Positions 24,138-36,463 of a stretch of 64,000 bases of DNA are shown here, piece after piece. The stretch is from the NCBI GenBank assembly GCA_039654915.1, contig CM077599.1, positions 19,904,501 through 19,968,500 on the forward strand, given 5' to 3'. This DNA comes from Aquilaria yunnanensis. Its lineage: Eukaryota; Streptophyta; Magnoliopsida; Malvales; Thymelaeaceae. How positions within the stretch are numbered: the first letter of the stretch is position 1; the number at the start of each line of letters is the position of its first letter. A program made the translations under genes and the position numbers. A model generated the notes under the pieces. That model ran no database searches. It had not been told where the DNA came from and saw nothing but the letters and a program-made list of their open reading frames with translations.

Positions 24138-25039
24138 GGTAGCACAATAAAATATTTTTTACTATTTATTTATTTTTCCAACGATCACGACCGTTGGTAA
24201 GTTTCCAACTTCCCTATGTTGGTAGAATAAATTGGCTGTTATTAAAGGCTAATTTACCAATGGCTAAGCTGTTGGTAAATTTTTAAATGAAATGGTGCAT
24301 TTAATTTGGTAATTTTCCAACAGTTAGCCGTTGGTAATTGGTTTTTAAATCCATCTTCTTCCTCCTTCAGCTTCAGTCGGCCATTTCGGGGGGGGGGGAG
24401 GGGGAGGGGGAGGGGGGGAGAGAGAAGCTCACACAGCTTTTCAGTCGCTAACACCTCCGATAGAGGTAGTTCTCCAACCGTTTTTCCCTTCATTTCATAG
24501 ATCAGCTCCTTATATTGACAGGTATGTGTGTATTTAATAGGTATTTTTTTATTTTAGGTATATACTTGCAAAAAATCGTGGTTTGATTTTGATGGCATCA
24601 TTGTTTCAGTTTCAACTCTTATCTGAGGTTCCATCGCTTGTCATTGTTACACTCCTCTGCTTTTAAAGTTGGTCGAGGTACGTTTATAATTTTTTTTTTC
24701 TAAATTTGAATTTTTTTTTTAATTTTGATGGAAAAAATTATATTTTATTATTTATGTTGTGATTAAAATTTATGTATTATGACTGTGGTTCTACATTGCT
24801 CTGGTTATTTTAGTTGTGTTTTTCCCATTTATTTTGTGTTAATTATTTTTTATTTATGGGTAATTTTAGTGATGGAAAATGTGAAGATGAAATTTATTTA
24901 TGGTATTTAATTATGTTGAAGATAGGTATTTTCAATTTCCATATAGATTGTTTATTTCATTTATTTTTTCTATATTCTTTAGATCGTAATTAATTGACTT
25001 AAGCTTTAGTTTGAGTGATTTAGTGTTGGGTAATAATAA

Positions 25040-25041
25040 CA

Positions 25042-25123
<82 letters not shown>

Positions 25124-25603
25124 TAATTAATTAATTAATTAATTAATTATAGGAATACTGGCTATACTAATGATAATAATAACACTAATAATTATAATAA
25201 TAATAATAATATTTATGATACTTATAAAAATACCAATACTAATTATATATAATAATTAATTTAAATATATTATTAAGTACAATAATACCCATATTAATTA
25301 AATTTGACCAATAATAATACTATACCCATAATAATACATATAGTTATTATGTATAGGGTTGACAGGTCCACAAAAGTTAGAAAATAATAATAATGAAACT
25401 AAGTAATAATAATTACGTTAATCATAAGAACAATAATAATGAGAATAATAATAATGTAATAATACTCTTAATAATAAGAATAATATGACAAATATAACAA
25501 CAACAACAATAATATTAATGATAATGATTATTTTAATAATAATACAAAACAAAATTATTTGTACCAAATAATTATAATAATAGTAATAGTTCTAATAATA
25601 GTC

Positions 25604-25692
<89 letters not shown>

Positions 25693-25850
25693 GGAATACT
25701 GGCTATACTAATGATAATAATAACAATAACAATTATAATAATAATTATAATATTTATGATACTTATAAAAATACCAATACTAATTATATATAATAATTAC
25801 TTTAATTATAGTATTAAGTACAATAATACCCATAGTAATTAAATTTGAGG
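25040..25850. repeat. Two direct copies of an AT-rich block with (TAA)n/(TTA)n palindromes
   Basis: Each copy has an AATAAT run meeting an ATTATT run, which forms a near-perfect hairpin. It then continues TAGGAATACTGGCTATACTA and about 150 bp of closely similar sequence to CAATAATACCCATA. The copies start near 25040 and 25605. The spacing suggests a segmental duplication inside the CACTA element. Confidence 0.75.
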
Positions 25851-25939
25851 TGTATCGGGTGTGGAATATATTGGGAGCTCAGCATTGCAGATGCATGATG
25901 TCAGAAATCCGACGTGTCAAAGATCCTGTTAAACGTTGA

Positions 25940-26883
25940 GCAAAGGCAAACTTTATATCCAATACTGCATATGCGGAAATGGAGGCATATCGGGGAAGTC
26001 CGGAGTTCATTTAGAAGTCCGCTAGATTCAAGGTAATGCGAGCAACAGTAAGTGATGAGGATTCACAGTTTGGCTCTTGCAGCGCGACATATGCAGGGAG
26101 ATCTATCTCGATGTCTGCACATTGAGAGCAAATGGTATATATCTCGTCAATGTTCTTGCATTTTACATTTAAGTAAATAATTAACTTAAATTACCTATTA
26201 ATCTGACATTTCATTCAATTAGAGAGAGAGAGATCCAGAGAAGAAGGACCCTGGCTTGTTTAAAGTCCTTCAAGCAACACATAAAATGAAGAATAAAAAA
26301 TATGTTAGTAAGCGATGTGAAGAAGTTGTTGTAAGTATTATAACTTTTTTTTGTAAACTATTCTTAAGATACTTACCATGTTTTACCAAAAATGTCTGAT
26401 TGAAATGTGTTAATATGTTTCTGTAGACTCATATCAGTGCTGAGATTGAAGAGCAAACACAACAAAAGGATGAATTATAGCCAATTGATGAACTTGTAAT
26501 AATTAGTACTGCATCTGGAGGGAGAAGGGGAGGGCGTGTTTTTGATTTAGGATATGAGCTGTGCGTCATACCGGGCCGCCGACAGCTAGGTACCATCCCA
26601 CCTATCGACATCACACAGACACCGTAATTCAACAAGCAAGTACAAAAGATGATGGTGGAGGAGAATGCGCGAAGGGATGCCGAGTACGAGATGAAGCTTG
26701 AGAAAATTAAGAAGAGACAAAGAGCAGAGATGGAGGTGAATAGAGCAGCATTGGAGGCGAACCAGGCTCAGTTGGAGCTTATTTGTCATTCGCTTTACCT
26801 TTTATGTCCGCCGGCTCAACAAGTTCCACAGTATCCTGATGACTCGGACTCGGAGGATGAAGAGATAGTCGGGACTCCTTGAT
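25940..26883 (+). pseudogene. Remnant of Ptta/En/Spm-type plant transposase
   Basis: The clearest piece, near 26228-26335, reads DPEKKDPGLFKVLQATHK and on to KKYVSKRCEEVV. It resembles the conserved 'LF..TH...(D/N)G.(Y/F)V..R' segment of the plant transposase (Ptta/En/Spm) family. A later frame (26649-26881) is a charged coiled-coil ending in an acidic SDSEDEEIVGTP tail, also usual for these proteins. Stops and frame changes separate the pieces. A possible intron lies between about 26332 and 26426. Confidence 0.6.
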
Positions 26884-27189
26884 GGTCATCTTCAACAGGT
26901 AAATCATTTTATAATTTCTTGTGTTATCAGACTTAGACAAGAATTGTTACACCTAAGACTTAGTTGAAATTCCTGAGATGTGTTGACCGTTGAATGTTGT
27001 ATGGTTTGTTCCAGACATATATGTACTTGTTATAATTATGATGTATTAGAGAATATTTGATGGAAATTACGTGTGCCTATCTGTGTAATTTTTATTGCTT
27101 AACAATGCTGGGGGAACTTTGGAATTGGTATCTCCGTTTCGAACTTGTTTCAAACAGGGAAAAACACGAAACAAACCTGACCCAGAACT

Positions 27190-27700
27190 GAAAATGTGAA
27201 TTACCAACGCGCGTTCATGTTGGTAAATATCAACGGCCGTTTACCAACTCGCACGAGTTGGTAATTACCAATTGTCACCCGCGTTGGTACTTACCAACAT
27301 ACTTACCAACGCGTATGCAAGTTGGCAATTACCAACGGCTTGCTACCAACTCGCACGCGTTGATAATTACCAACTTCGACGCGCGTTGGTAATTACCAAC
27401 TCCCTTACTAACTGCTGTAAGTAGAACTTACCAACGTGTGGTAACTACCAACGAGCGAACGTTGGTAACTACAACTATGCGTTGGAAAACAATGCCAGTT
27501 CCTGACCGTTGGTAATTACCAACGTCCATATTATCAACGTGTACACGTTGGAATTTATCAACGTGTTAATTTTTGCGCATTGGTAAAAAAATTTCTAACG
27601 AATCAATTACCAACGTGCGTTTACTAACGGCTCCGCGTTGATAACTTCAGTTTACCAACACGCAGCAGTTGGTAGCTGCGTGTTGGTAAACAAGGGATTT
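27190..27700. repeat. Subterminal palindromic repeats of the CACTA element
   Basis: More than twenty ACCAACG or CGTTGGT half-sites occur in about 500 bp, often as inverted pairs (TTACCAACG...CGTTGGTAA). By family knowledge such arrays bind the element's own transposition protein. Matching half-sites lie at the left end (22634-22720 and 24178-24340), split by the nested LTR. Confidence 0.8.
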
Positions 27701-27712
27701 TTAGTAGTGAAT

Positions 27713-30135
27713 TACACATGTCTCTGCTTTGTGTATGTATGTATGTATATAAATGATCCACTTGAATTAAGACCTACTGTTGAATGACAAGTTTTTAGAT
27801 AAATGTATAAATTGTGCCTTTACAATAAAATTCCTTGTAGCTTACCATTAAATACTCATACATGGCCGATTATATATTTATGCTATTTGGAGCATCTTAT
27901 CTCAACTTCAATGCTGCATGAACTTTAACAAATTAATTCTGATCAGACCAATAGAAAGTATCTACTTTGTATTGGTAGCTGGTTTTGTTGCAACAAATTC
28001 ATATGAAAATGGATAATACTTGCATGATTTTAAAATATTTAATTAGAGTGAAATCAAATATCTTTCGCTACCCAACTTGCGAAAACCTTGAACGTCGCCA
28101 AAGATTTTGTGTTTTCTGCCGTCAGCTAGCTGATAACTTCTAGTTCCTTCTCAAACTCACACTTTTGTCCATATATCATAGCAAGTTAATTATCTCCTAA
28201 GACTATCATTAACCCCAATCAATCAGTCACTTTAATCAGTTAATTAAATTAGCAGTTACGTATATCGGTTGTAAATTTTTTTTTAATTTATGCAAGAGCC
28301 CGCGCTTCATGATGATTTCATTCTTAATTTTACCATGATCCATAAAATTCTCAATAGTCATGAAAATTAAACTGAACCACTTGACATATATATGCAAACT
28401 TAGATTTAGGCTTATAATATTTCTACTTTTTAATTTCCATTCTTTCTAAATGTTAAGGATAGTCACAAATGACTTATCCTACATGAGTGAAAAATGCTCA
28501 AATTAAGTGAAATACATATATATGATGGTAGGTTTTTTTTTTTTTATACCATACGCGATTCACGATGACTGATGTACAGTAATGTATGCAATCCCTCTGT
28601 TTTTTTTTTCCTTCTACAAAATTCAGAAGAAATAACGATCGTTATTTTTTGTGGGTTTCTTTTCACTCCTATTATCGTTTTTCCATTTTATGATCAAAGT
28701 TTAAGGGCAGAGGAATGTTATCCTGTTCCCTCTGTTATTGGACGTCAGCAGCAGTTTATGTTTACTGATAATAGAAGTAGTGTCGAAAACAAGTTACATA
28801 AATATACTCCCATATAGTATATGTTTAGGTTAGTTACTAGAATGTGGCATGTACTTCATTACAGATCGAATAATAAAAATACAAATTTGACACATTTATT
28901 ATATTTACAGAGGAAAACATGTGTAAAAGAAGATTTAGAAATAATTAAAATTAAAATTAACTAACGATAATTTCAAAAATTATAAAAATTGAAACATTTC
29001 AAAGTTATTGGCAATCAATTAAGGAATTAGAAAACATATGAGATGGACATAAAAGGTCCTAAATACGTATACAATTTCATGATTGGATAAAATATCTTGT
29101 TTCAAAGTTAGAGGACGAATTCAAGACATTGTACATATATTCAAGACCTTTCATGTAATTTTTTCCCCCATTATTGTATTATTGGCGTCTTAATTTGACG
29201 CATGGCAAAAAACTAACTAATTTCAAAGCTTGATGGAAAAATGACACCATCTCGGACGGATGGAGGACTACTATGTGCCATTTCTTTGTCCTGGATAATA
29301 TTCCTGGGGAGGGGAAGGAAATGGGCTAAGGCCCAAATACTGTTAACGCAGTAGAGAGGGCTCCAGGGGACAGATTGGGGAAAAAGGTAGATTTCAAAGT
29401 GAGAGGATTAAATTAGAATTTACCACACAGACAAAAGGTGGACTAAGTGGAGTGGCAGAAATAGCTAATTTAGAAGGTTAAGGATCAAATGTTATTCATC
29501 ATAGACAAACTGCAGATCTATTATATAATTTTCCAGTTTTGTTAACATAATTCTTGCCAGTAGACGAACATTAGTTGAAGCCCAAAATTACGTCCCTGTA
29601 ACAGGAGTTAAAAATGAATTTGGTGATACTCTTCATATATAAAGAAGGGGGGGGGGGGGGGGGTGGAGGAGTAGGAGGACCTCCTTTAGTAGTAATATCT
29701 GCCGCCTTATGAGGGTGCAAAATGTTGGCTATTTTATAAACAAAATTAAACCATAACGTTTTTCACACTTTGGACCTACATATATACACTTCTATATAGC
29801 ATACGTTATCATGAATTTACGTAATTAATAAAAAAATATATATAATAGAATTAAGATGACAGTATGAATACAAAAAAGGGGTATGAGACGGTGATTACCT
29901 TGCAAGCGTGTGATTAGCTAGGGAAATTAGTTTTGGATGAACAGCTAGCAAGTTAGAATTACAAGGACTATTGTAGGTAGAGACAAGAGAGTAGGGAAGC
30001 CCAAGCCGGTTAAAGGCGGCAACAAAAGCGTCTCTTTCCCTAGCCGGCTTAGTTAATTACCTCCTGTCCTATACATATTTCTCCAATTATTCCTTCCCTC
30101 CCAAAACATACCTTTAATTATAACCCCCGTCATGA
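27713..30135. other. Intergenic DNA upstream of the AP2 gene
   Basis: I recognise no exon. A run of 17 G residues lies at 29647-29663. The last few hundred bases should hold the promoter of the AP2 gene, including ATATAT-rich stretches. Confidence 0.5.
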
Positions 30136-30144
30136 TATATATAA
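30136..30144 (+). promoter_or_regulatory. Probable TATA box of the AP2 gene
   Basis: TATATATAA lies 61 bp before the start codon. A transcription start about 30 bp downstream would leave a 5' UTR of about 35-40 nt, which is CT-rich as usual. Confidence 0.5.
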
Positions 30145-30204
30145 TTGGACGATACGACTCAGTCATCTTAATTTCTCCTGCATCTCACTTCCCTGATCTC
30201 TGCC

Positions 30205-33200
30205 ATGGCCAAGTTATCGTACCCCAAAGATAATGCAACTGCTGCTACTGCCACTACTACTAAAACTATGGCCGTTAATGGAGGCCCGAAGAAGCGAACG
30301 AGGAGAAGTATCCCAAGAGACTCCCCTCCTCAGCGCAGCTCTGTCTATCGGGGTGTGACAAGGTTAATTATATATATAGGCATCTCCGTCGCCATTATTT
30401 ACTTTGTTTTTGGTTTCTGCTCATATATATATATGATCTGATGGAGGATGATGAGTCGTCGACAAAACTTCTTAATTACCTTCTAAAACCTACGAACTGC
30501 TAATATTAACAAATGATGAAACGCAGAAACAAAATTAATTTAATTCTTAGAAGCTAGAATTGACGGTATATTATTTATATAAGTGTTTGTTTTTCCATGT
30601 CAGGCACCGGTGGACAGGCCGATATGAAGCTCATCTGTGGGATAAAAACTGCTGGAATGAATCCCAGAACAAGAAAGGAAGACAAGGTAGGTTCCTTTTA
30701 CGTACATATATATTTCTTTTTAGAGAGTTGTCTGTTTTTTTATCTTCTTTTTTTGGAGCCTCCTATAATTCTATTGATCGTTTATTTTTTTTTATTTTCT
30801 TGTCTTTTCGTTCCTTGCTGCCGCGCTTGCTTAATTAATGCTTGTGGCTGGTCACAGTTTATCTTGGTACGTACGAACGTTTTGAACTTTTCCCTGAAAA
30901 TGTAGATACTCCCACATATGGCTATATATAAAATGAAAAATTATGTCTAGATAATTATAAACCACTTAATTTAGAAATTTAATTCATTTCAGGTGCTTAC
31001 CAGGATGAAGATACGGCCGCCCGTGCTTATGATTTGGCAGCACTTAAGTACTGGGGAGCAGACACAATTCTTAATTTTCCCGTAATTAATCAATTAACTA
31101 AGATCTCTCGATGATCTATCTGTATAGGGTTATTTTGACTAGTTCTTATACTCTGTATTTACTTTTTATGACTTATAATATATACTAATATATAGTAGTT
31201 ATAATTCCTGCATGTGCAGTTGTCAACTTATGAAAAAGAACTGAAAGAGATGGAGGCTTTGTCTAGAGAGGAATACATCGGATCACTGAGAAGGTAATCT
31301 AATTAATAATTAAGCTACCTTCCAAACTCTTTTAACAGTTATAATTAATCCTTAAGCACACCCAGAATTGTTAACTTTTTTTAAAAAATTTATGGCATGC
31401 AGGAAAAGCAGCGGCTTCTCACGTGGCGTCTCTAAATACAGAGGTGTAGCTAGGTAATTAATTAGTTTCTTTGATTAAACCAGATTAATCATCTTTTTCA
31501 CAAAAAAAGACGCATTTATATTATATATTGTTTCATTTTATGATTTTAGTCAATCAATTATGATTAATTACTGGAAACTAATATATACTTATTAGTTTAA
31601 TTTCTTGGGAATTTATATATAACAAGCAGACATCACCACAACGGGAGATGGGAAGCTCGCATTGGTCGAGTATTTGGCAACAAATATCTTTATCTCGGCA
31701 CCTATGGTAATTATATATATTTTACCATGTCAGGACTTAAACTCTCTACAATATTTGCTCATATTCTACAGGAGAGTATCCAAGTCCCACCAAGTAGCTA
31801 CTAAATTACTAACGAATTTCTAAATTGACTTCTTGGCCTTTTTTTTTTTTTCCTTTCGAAGCAAGAATCCGATAGATCTAAGACTATTTCGGAGTTTCTT
31901 ATGTCTCATATTTTGGCGTCTATATATATTTAGTTTATCCAATTAGAAAGTGATGATTAAGCAGACAAAATATGAAAAATGACAAGGACATGTGGGTAAT
32001 TTATATGAAATCATAGCTTTCTGATAATATATACATGCATGACTAATCCAATCCCTGAAACTTTACCGCTGCTTGCTTGCCAATTGAATTAAAAGATTTG
32101 ATTATTAATTAATTAGAATCTTTAATTAGTATTTGGCGTCTTAATCACCTTCCTAATTAGTTAAGTTAGTTTGCCAGAAAGTTGGGCAACACCAGTGCAC
32201 CTAGCTAGCTAGATGCTGTAATAATGAAGTCACTGGTCAAAAAACATACCAAATCGGATCAGTCCATCTAAACACCTTGGCCCCCACAGCCAATTAAGAG
32301 ACAGTACCGAAATTTGTTTTAAAAGAAACCACTGCATCAATAATAATTTTCTTTGCTTGATGCTTCCAAGCTACTACCAAATTTTGTGTGAATTCAAAAG
32401 CCAACGTTACATTGTGTCCCTTGCAGAAACAACATTCTTATGAATCTACTTTCTAAGAATTATCTTCTTTTTCCCTAATTTTGGGAAAAAAAGATAAAAA
32501 TATGATTTGGGGGGGGGGGGGGGGGGGGAGAAGCTCATGTGCTTTTGCTTTTTAGAGAAATCGATGTTGAAATGTTGGGAAGAAAAGCCAACAAAAAAGT
32601 TAGGGCCAATTCGTTTCGTCTAAAGTCAACTGACTTTTTTTAATTTTTTTATCTTTTTTACGTGAAACCAATTTTATTTGAAAGTCAATGTTATATAGAT
32701 GCAATAATCAATTTGAAAGTAAATTTTTAGGATGTTGTTAAATTTTTATGAATTTTTCTTTTTTAAGACTTGAAACTAGAAAAATTCATAAAAATTTAGT
32801 AAGATTATAAAAATTATATTTTTAATTGATTATTGTAGCTACATAATATTAGCTTTTAATTAAAATTAGTTTCAAGTAAAAAGATGTAAAAATAAAAAAA
32901 AAGTCATTTTGTAGTCAATTGGCTAAAGTTGAAACGAATTGGCTATTAATGCTTTTCGAAAAGCTCGGAAAAAAAGTTTTTCGCATAAGTATTAATTATA
33001 TAAACGTGTTTCCCAAAATTTAATTGAAGTGTCAAATTGATATGAACTTGTTCAGAGAGGACTAATCTTTTTTGGGGAATTGATTCATTTTATTTTGAGG
33101 TGAATTTGTGTGTTTCACGTTATTCTTTTCATATATTAGTCAACCGTCAGGATCCTAAAAATCACTAATTTTTTTTTCAATGACTTATTTGCAGCCACCC

Positions 33201-33742
33201 AAGAAGAAGCAGCCACGGCTTACGATATGGCTGCCATCGAGTACCGTGGACTAAACGCCGTTACCAACTTCGACCTCAGCCGCTACATTAAATGGCTCAA
33301 GCCCAATCACCAAAACCCTAACTCGACTAATACAGACGCCACAACTTCACACACCTCTACTAATGATCATGATGTAAAACCAAACCTCAATCATCAAAAC
33401 ATCAACTTAAACTTGCTCAATGACAACCAACAAAGCTATAACCCTAGTCATGAAACCACGATGGCCATGACTTCATCTCGGCCAATGAGTGCCACATCAG
33501 CCCTAGGGCTGCTGCTCCAGTCATCCAAGTTCAAGGAAATGGTGGAGATGGTAGAGGACAACGACTTCCAGCTGATCGGCCCGTTGGAGACAGAACCGGT
33601 GCATTGCAGCTTCCCAAAAGACATACAAACATTGTTTGAGATCCAAGATTCGGAAAGCTTCAAAGCTAGGGATGACATGAGTATGTTTGATGAGCTTAAC
33701 TCTTTTGTGCAACAACCACCACTGTTTCAGTTCGATTTTTGA
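30205..33742 (+). CDS. WRI3-like: WRINKLED3/4-like double-AP2 transcription factor
   Basis: Exons 30205-30362, 30604-30686, 30858-30866, 30993-31081, 31220-31293, 31403-31453, 31630-31706 and 33195-33742 give 362 aa in continuous phase. A KKRTRR nuclear signal lies at 29-34. The first AP2 domain is about 47-113 ([20 protein letters not shown]...[10 protein letters not shown]). The linker has [20 protein letters not shown], and the second AP2 is about 149-207 ([18 protein letters not shown]...[15 protein letters not shown]). The tail is acidic and Asn-rich with a conserved [15 protein letters not shown] motif. Family knowledge: WRI factors activate glycolytic and plastid fatty-acid synthesis genes; WRI3/WRI4 supply cutin and wax precursors. 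The MAKL start and the tail favour WRI3 (ADAP) over WRI1. Intron 7 is 1.49 kb and carries a MITE and a 20-G run. Confidence 0.93.
30858..30866 (+). other. WRI3-like: 9-nt micro-exon encoding VYL
   Basis: TTTATCTTG between ...TCACAG and GTACGT completes Q-VYL-G between exons 2 and 4. Without it the phase would still hold, but the first AP2 domain would lose its VYL strand. This micro-exon is known in WRI1 and related AP2 genes. Confidence 0.9.
32603..32945. mobile_element. Foldback MITE in intron 7 of the AP2 gene
   Basis: The two halves are inverted copies almost end to end. The left starts GGGCCAATTCGTTTC and the right, reverse-complemented, starts TAGCCAATTCGTTTC. Both sides are flanked by TTA (32600-32602 and 32946-32948), the duplication expected of PIF/Harbinger-type MITEs. 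Relatives occur at 48013-48686 and 58745-58876. Confidence 0.8.
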
Positions 33743-33773
33743 TTAACTCCTAAATTTTTATTTTATAATGCCT

Positions 33774-33779
33774 AATAAA
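33774..33779 (+). terminator. Polyadenylation signal of the AP2 gene
   Basis: AATAAA lies 32 bp after the stop codon, the first such hexamer downstream. Confidence 0.4.
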
Positions 33780-35312
33780 ATTGAACTGAAATGGGAAAAT
33801 CTAGCAGTTGAAATCATGTAGAGAACAATTCAATTCAATTTTTTTTCTTCTATCATAGACCTCTAGTGCAGAAATCAAATAATAATACCAACGTATTCTT
33901 CTACTATTATAGCCAATCTCTAGAATTGAGATAAGTTTACATTTCAGTTCTATAATTGGCTGTGATCTTCTTCTAATCGTTATAGATATGAATTCATTAG
34001 CCTTTATTATCTTCAAACAGTTTAGTACACCAATTAATATTTGTAAATGGAAGAGTTAATTATTCTCTTCCCAGCACCCTTTAACGATCCTATGAAGGAT
34101 AATGCAATATTCGCACAAGTTATGGATTAGTAATGTTATATTGTTTGTTATATTCTGTTTTCGTTTGAGAGTTTTCATTTCAGTACAAATTATAAGTACT
34201 GAATATCATAAGCCTATCTAGGTCAGTAAATAGTGAAGCACATTAGTTTGTCAGAATGAAAAAATATATATAATCCAACCATAAATGTTTTCAAACTTTC
34301 AGTCAAATGGATTCACACACTAAATTCAGCTCTTCGATTTTATCTTGCCGTCTGAAAACAATTTCCTACTCAAAATTTTGTGTAAGATACATATTCCATG
34401 AACCGCACTCGGCTTGACCACGAGAACACGCCCAAAACGGAAAATGGTATAATTCTGATATTGGTTACTGAGACATCATTTCGGTGCTCAAACTTTTTTG
34501 GATCACAAGTGACCCCTAATTCCCAACAAAAAATTTGGGCCCCATGTGAGGTGTACCTGGCTTGGTCGAGGAACATGCTCATAATAGGAAAATATTTGTA
34601 GAATTCTGAAATATGTTTTTGAGATATCATGCTTTGACGCTGCCCCACCCATTTTACCATCGAATTAGCAGCTTTGCTTTGCTATATTTTTTTTGTACAA
34701 AGCCATGAATTTGTAATGATTTTGCCCGTTGCTTTCTTGATTTTGTGTTGTAGTGTAACTTTTTGGTTATCAAACTTCTTAATTTGACACTGTACCCCCT
34801 CCATTGGAAATCTTTGTCCTCGTGGTATGGAAACGTTACTTGCCCATAGTTAGGCACTAAACAATGAATTGCCGCAGCAATGCACTACCAATCCATCTAC
34901 TGGTAAGTGGTGACTAAAATGTAGTCATGGCTTTACAAGCAATGTTCAACATATATAGCTCCCTATATAGTATTACCATTTATGATCTCTCTTTCTGTCT
35001 CTCATATTCTTTACTCAATTTGACCTTTTTAACTTAATTTTAATTTTAATTTATCTATATTATTATTTGCTAAAATTTTTAAAAATTATATTTAGAAATT
35101 ATAAGTTTATATTTATCTTTTGCATATAAAATTTTTGCATTTATATACCAAAATGTGGAAGATAAAAAAATATAAATAATTATTGTAAATATTGAATTGT
35201 GCAAAAACACTTATGAAAGAGTATTAGTTGGGGTTTTGCCTAGGGGCAGCAAAATTTGACCTTGCCCAATGACTTGATCCAATCCACTTGAATTCAAGCA
35301 CTCTGATCTAAC
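33780..35312. other. Intergenic DNA, no gene seen
   Basis: A loosely repeated passage at 34400-34620 has two versions of 'GAGAACACGCCC/GAACATGCTC...GGAAAAT...AATTCTGA...GAGA(C/T)ATCAT'. Otherwise it is AT-rich with nothing recognised. Confidence 0.45.
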
Positions 35313-35940
35313 TGTTAGGGGGAGGTCTTAACCGGGGAGATCCATCAAGCGAGATACAACATACGATCATGGCCTCACACATGTTCCCAAAAGCTTAAGC
35401 TATTGGGACAAGAGACCACAACCATATATATGTATCTCACTTGGGAGATTTACCAACCATGTGGGATAAGTCACTTGCATCCTTAACAATCTCCCCCTTG
35501 AAAGTGACTTCCCTAAGGCAAACATGGTCACCATACTCCCCCTTGAGCAAAAGCCTCGACGCACCAGGAGCATACTCAACTACGAGCACACACATCAAGA
35601 GAAAACTCTCCTCACGTCGTCCCATCGTGGGAGTCACAAACACTCTTGGCAAATCATGTGGGTGGAGTAGCACATGATTCTCAACACTTTGCATCGTCAA
35701 ACGAGTATCGGACTCCGGCAACACTAGCGTCGTTCCCAGCCGAACCATCGGCTCTGATACCACTTGTTAGGGGGAGGTCTTAACCGGGGAGATCCATCAA
35801 GCGAGATACAACATACGATCATGGCCTCACACATGTTCCCAAAAGCTTAAGCTATTGGGACAAGAGACCACAACCATATATATGTATCTCACTTGGGAGA
35901 TTTACCAACCATGTGGGATAAGTCACTTGCATCCTTAACA
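35313..35940 (-). mobile_element. TRIM retrotransposon, 628 bp, apparently identical LTRs
   Basis: Two 176-bp direct repeats (35313-35488 and 35765-35940) look identical base for base. They start TGTTAGGGGGAGG and end CATCCTTAACA. Perfect CTAAC target duplications flank the whole (35308-35312 and 35941-35945). On the minus strand a PBS (35750-35762) follows the right-hand LTR, and a purine tract AAGGGGGAGAT precedes the left-hand LTR. The 276-bp interior codes for no retrotransposon protein. This is the definition of a terminal-repeat retrotransposon in miniature. It lies 524 bp before the ASHR3 start codon. Confidence 0.95.
35750..35762 (-). other. PBS of the TRIM (initiator tRNA-Met type)
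   Basis: The minus strand reads TGGTATCAGAGCC two bases from the LTR. This is complementary to the 3' end of initiator methionine tRNA, the usual primer of plant TRIMs and many Copia elements. Confidence 0.9.
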
Positions 35941-36463
35941 CTAACTCTGAACCGGATTGAAATGAAACCCGATAAAATTCGAATCAAATGACTCAAATCT
36001 GAAATGCTTAAACTCAAAATGACCTAAACCTGAACGTGAAATGGACAAAACCCAAACCTAACTCGACCCACCCAATTACCATATCTGGTTTTGCTGAGTA
36101 CCACATTGTAACGGGAAAAAAAGGGAAAAAGAAAAGGAAAGGAAGGAGGATAGAAAATTTTGTTTGGATCTGACCTTATCAGAAGAAATGAGTCGTAAGC
36201 CCAAATGCTCTGATGGACCAAATACAAAACAGATCATCAGCAAATTTCGAGCCCAAACGAGAGTCGCCCCCTCTCTGTGTGTGTGTGTTTTTTTAAATAA
36301 TTTATATGGGGTAGGATATCGGAGCGTTTCGGCATATGCAAAATAACTTGAAAACATTCACTTTTCCCGCCCAAAAAGAATCCTCCAGCTCTTTCTTCAC
36401 GCTTTTCCCTCTTTATTCTCCAACTAGTTTTTTCTTGCAGGTCCCTACATGTGACCAACAGCG

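Larger units (their letters stand above)
22614..27709. mobile_element. CACTA (En/Spm) transposon, 5.1 kb, with AAT target duplication
   Basis: It starts CACTACTAACTTTTG and ends AATCCC-type sequence then TTTTTAGTAGTG on the plus strand, giving CACTACTAA inverted ends. It is flanked by AAT at 22611-22613 and 27710-27712, the 3-bp duplication expected for this superfamily. Both subterminal regions are packed with ACCAACG/CGTTGGT half-sites. A transposase-related remnant lies at about 25940-26883. A solo LTR (22725-24137) is nested near the left end. No intact transposase exists, so it is non-autonomous. Confidence 0.9.

Noticed and set aside
35437..35763. 108-codon minus-strand frame in the TRIM
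   Set aside because: It spans LTR, interior and PBS and matches no protein; TRIMs are non-coding by nature.
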